DNA of 64,000 nucleotides, taken from the NCBI RefSeq assembly GCF_916619195.1, contig NZ_CAKAKL010000002.1, positions 434,001-498,000 on the forward strand, given 5' to 3'. Shown piece by piece: positions 25,473 to 32,828 of this stretch (within the stretch, counting starts at the first letter, position 1; each line of letters opens with the position of its first letter). A model generated the notes under the pieces. It had not been told where the DNA came from and did not search any database. It saw only the letters and a list, made by a program, of their open reading frames with translations. The position numbers were made by a program, and so were the translations under genes. Source of the stretch: Inquilinus sp. Marseille-Q2685. GTDB taxonomy: Bacteria > Pseudomonadota > Alphaproteobacteria > DSM-16000 > Inquilinaceae.

Positions 25473-25501
25473 CCCCGGCAGGCACATGCATATTGCCGGG
25501 G
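25473..25501. promoter_or_regulatory. Inverted repeat in the chvI/hugZ divergent gap
   Basis: CCCCGGCA (25473-25480) and TGCCGGGG (25494-25501) are perfect 8-bp arms around a 13-bp AT-richer core, 26 bp upstream of the chvI ATG. They could be an operator for either gene or a leader hairpin of the chvI mRNA. Symmetry is the only evidence. Confidence 0.35.
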
Positions 25502-25588
25502 ACGCTGAACGCCCAATATGGCGTATCTGCGGCCAAAATGTCACTCGGACGAGGTAATCCTCAGGAAAACCAGCGAGGTAGCGGCGCG

Positions 25589-26314
25589 ATGACGATCTCA
25601 GAGCTCGCCCCGGCCGAACGGGCCCGGATCCTGCTGCGCAGCCTGGACCGCGCCGCCCTGGCGACGCTGGACGGCGAAGGCGGTCCCTACGCCTCCCTGG
25701 TGCTGGTAGCGACCGACCCGGCGGGGCAGCCGCTGCTGCTGATCTCGCGGCTGGCGGAGCATACCGGAAACCTCGAGGGCGACTCCCGCGCCTCGCTGCT
25801 GTTCGACGGTACGGCCGGCTTCGACCAGCCGCTGACCGGGCCGCGCCTGACCGTCTCCGGCCGGGCCGAGCCGGCGGACGACCCGGCGCTGCGCGCCCGC
25901 TACCTGGCGCGGCACCCGGATGCGGCGACCTATGCCGGCTTCCCGGATTTCAGCCTGTGGCGGGTACGGGTCGAGCGCGGCCACATGGTCGCCGGCTTCG
26001 GCGCCATCCACCGCTTCGACGCCGAGGACCTGCTGATCGACCCGCCGCCGGCGCTGACCGCGGCCGAGCCCGGCATCATCGGCCATATGAACGACGACCA
26101 CGCCGACGCCGTCGATCTCTACGCCCAGGCGCTGCTCGGCCGCAGCGGCAGCGGCTGGCGGATGACCGGCATCGACGCCGACGGCGCCGATCTGCGCCTC
26201 GGCGCCGCCGTCGCCCGGCTGGCCTTCGCCGCGCCCGTGACCGACGCCGAGTCGGCGCGGAAGGAGCTGGTGCGCCTGGTCCGCCACGCCCGCGGCGGCG
26301 GGCTGGCCGACTAG
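25589..26314 (+). CDS. HugZ-like heme utilization / PNPOx-fold protein with DUF2470
   Basis: 241 aa. The N-terminal split-barrel domain (about 5-135) belongs to the pyridoxamine-phosphate-oxidase-like fold (LLRSLDRAALATLDGEGGPY, DSRASLLFDG). The C-terminal DUF2470 domain (about 155-238) contains the signature HMNDDHADAVDLYA. This two-domain layout is that of HugZ/HutZ heme-degrading proteins and related proteins. ATG at 25589 follows GAGGT at a distance of 10 nt. It converges with the pip gene, and both stop codons use the same CTAG (26311-26314). Whether it binds heme here is inference. Confidence 0.85.
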   Translation: MTISELAPAERARILLRSLDRAALATLDGEGGPYASLVLVATDPAGQPLLLISRLAEHTGNLEGDSRASLLFDGTAGFDQPLTGPRLTVSGRAEPADDPALRARYLARHPDAATYAGFPDFSLWRVRVERGHMVAGFGAIHRFDAEDLLIDPPPALTAAEPGIIGHMNDDHADAVDLYAQALLGRSGSGWRMTGIDADGADLRLGAAVARLAFAAPVTDAESARKELVRLVRHARGGGLAD

Positions 26315-27261
26315 GCTAGAACCTTCAGCCGCTCCATGGTCTCGACCAGGGCGGTGCGGATCCCGGGCTCCATCGCCGAATGGCCGGCGTCCGGCACCAC
26401 CACATAGGTCGCCTCCGGCCAGGCGCGGTGCAGCTCGTCCGCGGTCGTGATCGGGCAGACCGTGTCGTAGCGGCCCTGCACGATCGTCGCCGGGATGTGC
26501 CGGATCCGGTCGACCTCGCGCAGCAGCCGATCCGGCGGGGCGAACAGGTTGTTCAGGAAATAGTGCGCCTCGATCCGGGCCAGGCCCAGCGCATGCGCGT
26601 CCTCCCCGGCCGAAGCCACGATCTCCGGGTTCGGCAGCAGGGTGGAGCAGGAGCCCTCATAGATGCTCCAGGCCCTCGCGGCCGGCAGGTGCACCGCCGG
26701 GTCGGGGTCGGTCAGCCGGCGGTGATAGGCGCGGGTCAGGTCGCCGCGCTCGGCCGGCGGCAGGAAGTCGACGAAGCTGCGATGCGCCTCCGGGAAGAAG
26801 GTGCCCATGCCGTGGAAGAACCAGTCGATCTCCGTCGGCCGCATCAGGAAGATGCCGCGCAGGGTCAGTGACCGGCAACGCTGCGGATGCGCCTGGGCGT
26901 AGGCGAGGGCCAGGGTCGAGCCCCAGGAGCCGCCGAAGACGTGCCAGCGCTCGATACCCAGCATGCGGCGCAGCTGCTCCATGTCCCCGACCAAGTGCTC
27001 GGTGGTGTTCTGCCGCGTCTCGCCCAGGGGGCGCGACCGGCCGGCGCCGCGCTGGTCGAAGATGATGATGCGGTAGAAGCCCGGGTCGAAGAAGCGGCGA
27101 TGGGTGGGCGAGGCGCCGGCGCCGGGGCCGCCATGCAGGAACACCACCGGCACGCCGTCCGGCTTGCCGCACTGTTCCCAGTAGATGCTGTGCAGGTCGT
27201 CGACCGGCAGCAGGCCGGTGGCGAAGGGCTCGATGGTCGGGAAGATCAGGTCGCGCGGCAT
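26311..27261 (-). CDS. pip: Proline iminopeptidase (alpha/beta hydrolase, S33)
   Basis: 316-aa alpha/beta hydrolase that removes N-terminal proline from peptides in the cytosol. The oxyanion motif HGGPG is at 43-47 and the nucleophile elbow GGSWGS at 110-115 (Ser112). The FDQRGAGRSRP block and the C-terminal VPDAGHSAMEP segment carrying the catalytic His are those of the S33 family, and a cap domain is present. Length is normal. The TAG stop shares the palindrome CTAG with the stop of the convergent HugZ-like gene. Divergent from the SNase-like gene at 27395. No sign of disruption. Confidence 0.94.
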   Translation of the reverse strand: MPRDLIFPTIEPFATGLLPVDDLHSIYWEQCGKPDGVPVVFLHGGPGAGASPTHRRFFDPGFYRIIIFDQRGAGRSRPLGETRQNTTEHLVGDMEQLRRMLGIERWHVFGGSWGSTLALAYAQAHPQRCRSLTLRGIFLMRPTEIDWFFHGMGTFFPEAHRSFVDFLPPAERGDLTRAYHRRLTDPDPAVHLPAARAWSIYEGSCSTLLPNPEIVASAGEDAHALGLARIEAHYFLNNLFAPPDRLLREVDRIRHIPATIVQGRYDTVCPITTADELHRAWPEATYVVVPDAGHSAMEPGIRTALVETMERLKVLA

Positions 27262-27394
27262 GGATCTCGCTGTCGGGCTGAGTCTCGACCCTTACTCTAC
27301 GGTCTCTGCGGCGCATTGCACAAAGCCGATCGAAGCGATGCCCTGCGATGCGAAGGCGCAGCCGAATCCGCATCGCCTGTCCTATGCTGCACCG

Positions 27395-28144
27395 ATGCGC
27401 CGCGCCCTGCTGCTTCTGATCCTGCTCTGCGCCGCCGGCAGGGCCGGTGCCGATCCGGCGGACGGGCTCGACTACGGCCCGCCGGTCGCGGTCGCCGCCG
27501 TGCCCGACGGCCGCACCGTGAGCCTCGCCGATGGCACGGCGGTGCGGCTGAGCGCGCTCGACATCCCGGCCGGCCGCTGGCGCGACTTCGCCCGGTCGGC
27601 ACTGGCCGGGCTGCTGCAGGACCGTTCGGTCAGCCCGGCCCGGCTGGCGCCGCCCGACCGCCACGGCCGGGTGCCGGCCCAGCTGCGGCGCGAGGACGGC
27701 GCCTGGATCCAGGCGGCGCTGCTCGGCCGGGGCCTGGCGCGGGTCGACGCCGCCGGCGCCGATCCCGCCCCGGCGCTGGCCGCGCTGCTGGCGGTGGAGG
27801 CCGAGGCCCGCGCCGCCGGCCGCGGCCTGTGGGGCGATCCCGGGCTCGCCGTGCGGCCGGCCGAGGCGCTGGGCCGCGGCGACCTCGACCGCTTCCAGAT
27901 CGTCGAGGGGCGGGTGCTGCAGGCGGCTCTGGTGCGCGGCCGCGCCTATCTCAATTTCGGCCCGGATCCGCGGCAGGATTTCACGGTGACGGCCGAGCCG
28001 GACCTCGTCCGCCGCCTGGCCGGGGCCGGGCAGGACCTGACGGCGCTGCAGGGTCGGCGCATCCGGGTGCGCGGCTGGCTCGACTGGTCGGGCGGGCCGC
28101 GCATCGCCCTGGTCCGGATGGAGCAGATCGAGAGGCTGGATTGA
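27395..28144 (+). CDS. Exported thermonuclease-like (SNase fold) protein
   Basis: 249 aa with a signal peptide (MRRALLLLILLCAAGRAGA). The SNase-type beta barrel at about 30-140 shows the typical order VPDGRTVSLADGTAVRLSAL, then PPDRHGRVPAQL, then the G-rich closing helix ARAAGRGLWGD. The catalytic Arg/Glu set of staphylococcal nuclease is only partly preserved, so nuclease activity is uncertain. The C-terminal 90 residues look like a second small beta domain. Stop and the M48 gene start overlap as TGATG (28142-28146), so the two are translationally coupled. Cellular location: periplasm. Confidence 0.82.
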   Translation: MRRALLLLILLCAAGRAGADPADGLDYGPPVAVAAVPDGRTVSLADGTAVRLSALDIPAGRWRDFARSALAGLLQDRSVSPARLAPPDRHGRVPAQLRREDGAWIQAALLGRGLARVDAAGADPAPALAALLAVEAEARAAGRGLWGDPGLAVRPAEALGRGDLDRFQIVEGRVLQAALVRGRAYLNFGPDPRQDFTVTAEPDLVRRLAGAGQDLTALQGRRIRVRGWLDWSGGPRIALVRMEQIERLD

Positions 28145-29475
28145 TGATTCGCCGTGACCTGCTGGTCGGCCTGATGGCGGCGCCGCTGCTGCCGCGTCCG
28201 GCCCTGGCCGATACCGCCGAGGCGCGGGCGGTCCGCGCCGCCTTCGGCGGTCCCTATCACGCGCCGGCGCTGCGCGACCACGTCGCCCGCATCGCCCGGC
28301 GGGTGGCGGATGCCGAGACCGGCGGCCGCCTGCGGGTGGCGGTCGAGCTGCTCGATTCCGACCAGGTCAACGCCGCCGCCCTGCCGGACGGCCGCCTTCT
28401 GGTCAATCGCGGCCTGCTGGCCCTGGCCCGCAGCGAGGCCGAGGTCGCCTCGGTGCTGGCGCATGAGATCGGGCATGTCGTCGCCGGCCACGCCAGGTCG
28501 CGCGCGGCGCGGCCGCCGGTCGATCCGGCGGTCGCCGGCCTCGCCGAGGTCGAGGCCCAGGCCGAGTTCGACCGGGCGCAGGAGCAGGAGGCCGACCGGA
28601 TCGGCATCGAGGCCCTGGCCCAGGCCGGCTTCGACCCTGCGGCGGCCCCCGCCTTCCTGGCCCGGCTCGGCGCCGCCCAGAGCCTCGCCGCATCCCTGTC
28701 CGGCCGCCCGGAGCTGGCCACGGCGTCGATCAGCGGCGGCGACCATCCGGAGACGGCGGAGCGGCTGGCGGCCGCCCAGGCCCGGGCGGCGGCGCTGCCG
28801 CCGGGCGAGACGGGGGAGGAGGCCTGGCTCGATGCCGTCGACGGCCTGCCCTGGGGCGAAGGGGCCGGCCAGATCCCGATCCGCGGCCAGGCCGTGATCG
28901 ATCCTGCCGCCCGGTTCCGCTGGGACGCGCCGCGGGGCGTGGCCCTGCTGCGCCAGCGCCAGCGGGTGATGGGGCTGGGGCCGGACGATTCGGTGATCCT
29001 GTTCGACCATCTGTCGCAGCCGCGGGCCCTGCCGGCGCGGCTGTTCCTGGAGCGGGTCTGGGGGCGCAGGGCGGGGGGCGTGCAGAGCGTCGGCGAGGGC
29101 GATCTCGGCGGCTTCGCGGCCGCCTGGGGCGTCGCCGGGATCGCGGTCGGTCCCGACCGGTGGGAGGCGCTGCTGGTGGTGATCGAGACCACGCCGGAGC
29201 GACGCGAGCGCTTCAACGTTCTGACCCGGGCCGGCAGCCCCGCCACGGCTTTGGCGCGCAGCGCGGTCGAGAGCTTCCGCCGGATCGGCGCGGCCGAGGC
29301 CGCCGCGGTGCGGCCGCGCCGCCTCGTCGTCGTCCGGGTGCGGCCGGGCGACACCGTGTCGTCGCTGGTCGGGCGGATGCGGGTGGAGGCGGCGGAGGCC
29401 CGGTTCCGGCTGCTGAACGACGTCGTGGGCGACGAGGTGACGCCGGGGGCACGGGTCAAGCTGATCGTGGAGTGA
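28144..29475 (+). CDS. Exported M48-family metallopeptidase with C-terminal LysM-like region
   Basis: 443 aa. Signal peptide (MIRRDLLVGLMAAPLLPRPA), zinc motif HEIGH at 107-111 and a downstream EQEAD at 147-151 that supplies the third ligand: the M48 (BepA/LoiP-like) arrangement. The C-terminal about 60 residues (VRVRPGDTVSSLVGRM through TPGARVKLIVE) look like a LysM domain, consistent with peptidoglycan association in the periplasm. Such proteins degrade or assist misfolded envelope proteins. It is coupled by TGATG to the SNase-like gene. Two palindromic repeats lie after the stop codon. Confidence 0.88.
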   Translation: MIRRDLLVGLMAAPLLPRPALADTAEARAVRAAFGGPYHAPALRDHVARIARRVADAETGGRLRVAVELLDSDQVNAAALPDGRLLVNRGLLALARSEAEVASVLAHEIGHVVAGHARSRAARPPVDPAVAGLAEVEAQAEFDRAQEQEADRIGIEALAQAGFDPAAAPAFLARLGAAQSLAASLSGRPELATASISGGDHPETAERLAAAQARAAALPPGETGEEAWLDAVDGLPWGEGAGQIPIRGQAVIDPAARFRWDAPRGVALLRQRQRVMGLGPDDSVILFDHLSQPRALPARLFLERVWGRRAGGVQSVGEGDLGGFAAAWGVAGIAVGPDRWEALLVVIETTPERRERFNVLTRAGSPATALARSAVESFRRIGAAEAAAVRPRRLVVVRVRPGDTVSSLVGRMRVEAAEARFRLLNDVVGDEVTPGARVKLIVE

Positions 29476-29481
29476 TCGTTG

Positions 29482-29561
29482 CGTAGGTTGGGTTCGCGTC
29501 CGCGAACCCAACATCGTGCGACTGGAACCAGGTTGGGTTCGCCGGGCGAACCCAACCTACG
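29482..29561. repeat. Palindromic intergenic repeat (GTAGGTTGGG type)
   Basis: Outer arms CGTAGGTTGGGTTCGC (29482-29497) and their perfect complement (29546-29561). Each arm also belongs to its own small hairpin: GGGTTCGCG/CGCGAACCC at 29490-29509 and AGGTTGGGTTCGC paired across a 3-nt loop at 29530-29558. Repeats of this GTAGGTTGGGTT kind are scattered in intergenic DNA of many proteobacteria. No coding capacity. It lies directly after the M48 peptidase stop codon. Confidence 0.85.
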
Positions 29562-29623
29562 ACGCGCCGCCGCCTCATACCGGCGAGCTCGTGATCAGAC
29601 TCATCCCTCTCCCAAGAAAGAAC

Positions 29624-29709
29624 CGTCATTGCGAGGAGGCGAAGCCGACGAAGCAATCCAGGGGCCGGTGCGAGCCGCCCTGGATTGCTTCGCTGCGCTC
29701 GCAATGACG
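29624..29709. repeat. Palindromic intergenic repeat (CGTCATTGCGAG type)
   Basis: Outer arms CGTCATTGCGAG (29624-29635) and CTCGCAATGACG (29698-29709); inner arms GAAGCAATCCAGGG (29650-29663) and CCCTGGATTGCTTC (29678-29691). This is the widely distributed proteobacterial palindromic repeat with the CGTCATTGCGAG end. It sits 23 bp past the rpoH stop codon (minus-strand reading) and could act as a transcript-end hairpin for rpoH, although no T-run follows. Confidence 0.88.
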
Positions 29710-29732
29710 ATCCTTTCATGGGCTCGCTGGTA

Positions 29733-30620
29733 TCACTCCTCCAGGAACAGCTCCTCCGGCTCGGCGACGTGGCGGGAGATCGAGGCGCGCAGCTTGGTCA
29801 TCGCCCGGTGCTCGAGCTGGCGCACCCGCTCCTTGCTGACGCCGAGCTGGCGGCCCAGCTCCTCGAGCGTGGCGCCGCTGTCGCGCAGCCGGCGCTGGCG
29901 GATGATGGTCTGCTCGCGCGGGCTCAGCGCGCCGATGGCCTCGGCCAGCCAGCGCGAGCGGGTGACGTTGTCGCGCAGGCCGATCACCACCTCCTCCGGC
30001 GAGGGGCGGGTGTCGGCCAGCAGGCCCTGCCAGTCGTCCTCGCCTTCTTCGGAGATCGGGGCGTTGAGCGACTGGTCGGCGGCGGCCAAGCGCATCTCCA
30101 TCGCCTCGACATCGGCGACGTCGACCCTGAGCTCGCCGGCGATCCAGTCGCGGCCGGCCTGGGTCAGCCCGGTCTGGCCGCCGGCATTCTCGATCTTGGC
30201 GCGCAGCCGCCGCAGGTTGAAGAACAGCGACTTCTGCGCCGCGGTCGTGCCGGTGCGGACGATCGACCAGTTGCGCAGCACATAGTCCTGCATGGCGGAA
30301 CGGATCCACCAGGCGGCGTAGGTCGAGAAGCGGACCTCGCGGTCGTGCTCGAAGCGGGCGGCCGCCTGCATCAGCCCGACATTGCCCTCCTGCACCAGGT
30401 CGCCGATCGGCAGGCCGTAGTTGCGGAAGCGCGAGGCGGTGGCGATGACGAGGCGGGTATAGGCGCGCACCAGGGCGTGCAGCGCCGGTTCGTCGTGATC
30501 CTGGCGCCAGCGTCGGGCGAGCTCGAACTCGGTCTCGCGCGACAGCAGCGGCTCGTTCATCGACGCCTTGATGAACTTCAGGTTGGCGCGCTGGGTCTCG
30601 GGATCGTCGAGATGCGGCAT
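29733..30620 (-). CDS. rpoH: Heat-shock sigma factor RpoH (sigma-32)
   Basis: 295 aa. Region 2 is seen in DLVQEGNVGLMQAAARFE and FSTYAAWWIRSAMQDYVL, the RpoH box in QKSLFFNLRRLRAKI (unique to sigma-32), and region 4 in GATLEELGRQLGVSKERVRQLE. ATG at 30620 follows GAGGGGG. It directs RNA polymerase to chaperone and protease genes. It lies immediately downstream of htpG, itself often an RpoH target, in the same direction with a 243-bp gap. Alphaproteobacteria may carry two rpoH paralogs; no second copy is in this window. The gap upstream shows no clear promoter to the eye. Confidence 0.96.
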   Translation of the reverse strand: MPHLDDPETQRANLKFIKASMNEPLLSRETEFELARRWRQDHDEPALHALVRAYTRLVIATASRFRNYGLPIGDLVQEGNVGLMQAAARFEHDREVRFSTYAAWWIRSAMQDYVLRNWSIVRTGTTAAQKSLFFNLRRLRAKIENAGGQTGLTQAGRDWIAGELRVDVADVEAMEMRLAAADQSLNAPISEEGEDDWQGLLADTRPSPEEVVIGLRDNVTRSRWLAEAIGALSPREQTIIRQRRLRDSGATLEELGRQLGVSKERVRQLEHRAMTKLRASISRHVAEPEELFLEE

Positions 30621-30863
30621 GGACGCCCCCTCTTCGGCCGAACGATGCCGCGGAAGCGTCCCGCGACCTCGATAGACGAACACCCTGCCACATGGCGGCG
30701 TTCCCTCGCCGGAGTGGAGCGTGTCCCCACAGCACGGTTCGCCGGACTCGGGCGGCCGGTTACAAGGGCCTGGGCGCCGGGAATGGGAGCGGAAAGGAGC
30801 GACGCCGGCCGTCGATGCCGGCGGATCGCCGTGTCCGGAGGCGGCGGGCCTATGCGGCCCGGA

Positions 30864-32729
30864 TCAGGCCGCGAGGCCGCGCACCAGGGCGTCGGAGAGG
30901 CGGCGCGAGAAGGCGGCGGGGTCGGGCAGCGGCTCGCCCTCGACGATCCGGGCCTGGTCCAGCAGCAGGAAGGCGCAATCCTCCAGCTGCGCATCCTTGG
31001 CCGCGGCGCGCTCCGCCAGCCGGCGGATCAGCGGGTGGCCGGGATTGACCTCGAGGATGCGCTTCGAGCTGGCGTCGACCCGCCGGTGCTGTTTCAGGAG
31101 CCGCTCCAGATGCAGGTCGGTGTCGCCCTCGTCGGCGACCAGGCAGACGGCGCTGTCGGTCAGGCGCTGCGAGGCGCGGACGTCCTTGACCTGGTCGGCC
31201 AGCGCCAGCTTCAGCGCCGCGACCAGCTCGTCCACGCCTTCGCCGGCCTCGGGCTTGGGCGCCTCGGCCGGGGCCTCGATCTTCGACAGGTCGGCGCCGC
31301 CGCGGGTGGCCGACTTGAACGGCTTGCCCTGGAACTCGCCGAGCGAGGGCACGGCGAACTCGTCGACCGGGTCGGTCAGCAGCAGCACCTCGACGTCGCG
31401 GGCGCGGAAGCCCTCGAGCTGGGGCGAACGGGCCAGCGCCGCCGCGTCGTCGCCGGTGATGTACCAGATCGCGTCCTGGCCCGGCCGCATCCGGCCGACA
31501 TACTCCTCCAGGCTGACCAGGCCGTCGCCCTTGGTCGAACGGAAGCGCAGCAGCGGCAGCAGGGCGTCGCGCTGCTCGCGGTCCTCGTAGATGCCTTCCT
31601 TCAGCACCGCGCCGAAGGCAGTCCAGAACTTGGCATAGGACTCGGCGTCGTCCTTGGCCTTGCGGCCGAGCTCGGCCAGGATCTTCTTGGTCACGCCCTG
31701 GCGGATCTTGGCCACGGTCGGGTTCGACTGCAGCAGCTCGCGGCTGACGTTGAGCGGCAGGTCCTCGCTGTCGATCACGCCGCGCAGAAATCGCAGATAG
31801 GGCGGGATCAGACCTTCCGCCGCCTCGGTCACGAACACCCGGCGGACATACAGCTTGACCCGGTGCTTGCGCTCCGGCTCCCACAGGTCGAAGGGCTGGC
31901 TGGACGGCACGAACAGCAGCGAGCTGTACTCGATCGCCCCCTCCGCCTTCCAATGCGCGGTCAGCCACGGCTCGTCGAAGGCGTGGGCGGCGTGGTGGTA
32001 GAACTCCTTGTACTCGTCGGCCGTGATCTCGGATTTCGGCCGGGTCCACAGCGCCGAGGCACGGTTCAGCGTCTCGGTCTTGCCGTCCTCGCCCAAGAGC
32101 ACGATCGGGATGGCGATGTGGTCGGAGTGGGTCTTGACGATCTGGCGCAGGCGCAGCGGCGACAGGAATTCGTCCTCGCCCTCCGACAGATGCAGGACGA
32201 TGCGGGTGCCGCGGGCGACATCCTCGGCCGCGCCGACGGTGAAGGCGCCCTTGCCGTCGGAGATCCAGCGCCAGCCCTGGTCCTCGCCGGCCTTGCGCGA
32301 GAACACCTCGACCTCGCGCGAGACCATGAAGGCGGAGTAGAAGCCGACGCCGAACTGGCCGATCAGCCCGACATCCTTCTTGGCGTCGCCCGACAGCGTC
32401 TCGATGAAGGCGCGGGTGCCGGACCGGGCGATGGTGCCGAGATTGCCGACCAGCTCCTCGCGCCCCATGCCGATGCCGTTGTCGGCGACGGTCAGGGTGC
32501 GCGCCTTGGGGTCGACGGACAGGGTGATGCGGTAGTCGGCGTCGCCGGCCGAAAGCTCGGGCGCCGTGATCGCGGCATAGCGCAGCCGGTCGCAGGCGTC
32601 GGACGCATTCGAGATCAGCTCGCGGAGGAACACCTCCTTCTGGCTGTAGAGCGAATGCGCGACGATATCGAGAAGGCGGCTGACTTCGGCCTGGAAGGTC
32701 AGGGTTTCGTCGGTCTTCTGCTGATCCAT
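30864..32729 (-). CDS. htpG: Chaperone HtpG (Hsp90)
   Basis: 621-aa cytosolic Hsp90. The GHKL ATPase motifs are all present: LRELISNASDACDRLR near 35-50, VADNGIGM near 80-87, and GQFGVGFYSAFMVSREV near 120-135. The middle domain carries the catalytic-loop region LPLNVSRELLQSNPTVAKIR, and the C-terminal dimer domain is complete. ATG at 32729 is the only plausible start, and a TTGCGG-N16-CCATAT promoter-like element precedes it. The length is slightly short of E. coli HtpG but normal for alphaproteobacteria. It neighbours rpoH, and three exported paralogs lie 99 bp upstream in the same orientation. Confidence 0.97.
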   Translation of the reverse strand: MDQQKTDETLTFQAEVSRLLDIVAHSLYSQKEVFLRELISNASDACDRLRYAAITAPELSAGDADYRITLSVDPKARTLTVADNGIGMGREELVGNLGTIARSGTRAFIETLSGDAKKDVGLIGQFGVGFYSAFMVSREVEVFSRKAGEDQGWRWISDGKGAFTVGAAEDVARGTRIVLHLSEGEDEFLSPLRLRQIVKTHSDHIAIPIVLLGEDGKTETLNRASALWTRPKSEITADEYKEFYHHAAHAFDEPWLTAHWKAEGAIEYSSLLFVPSSQPFDLWEPERKHRVKLYVRRVFVTEAAEGLIPPYLRFLRGVIDSEDLPLNVSRELLQSNPTVAKIRQGVTKKILAELGRKAKDDAESYAKFWTAFGAVLKEGIYEDREQRDALLPLLRFRSTKGDGLVSLEEYVGRMRPGQDAIWYITGDDAAALARSPQLEGFRARDVEVLLLTDPVDEFAVPSLGEFQGKPFKSATRGGADLSKIEAPAEAPKPEAGEGVDELVAALKLALADQVKDVRASQRLTDSAVCLVADEGDTDLHLERLLKQHRRVDASSKRILEVNPGHPLIRRLAERAAAKDAQLEDCAFLLLDQARIVEGEPLPDPAAFSRRLSDALVRGLAA

Positions 32730-32766
32730 CTCGGGGTCCGGGGTGCTTCTTCGTGGCTGCCGCCGG

Positions 32767-32794
32767 ATATGGTCAAAGCCGCGCCGGGCCGCAA
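32767..32794 (-). promoter_or_regulatory. Promoter candidate of htpG
   Basis: On the minus strand, TTGCGG (32794-32789) and CCATAT (32772-32767) are separated by 16 bp and lie 38 bp upstream of the htpG ATG. The -10 starting with CC recalls the heat-shock sigma-32 type, but the -35 is a weak match to the CTTGAA consensus. Sequence resemblance only. Confidence 0.35.
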
Positions 32795-32828
32795 CCCCTG
32801 CCTGGGCAGCTCTCGCCTGCGTCGATGG

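Noticed and set aside
28144-29475. M48 peptidase as a lipoprotein (BepA type)
   Set aside because: The signal peptide has no lipobox Cys, so a soluble periplasmic form is more likely.
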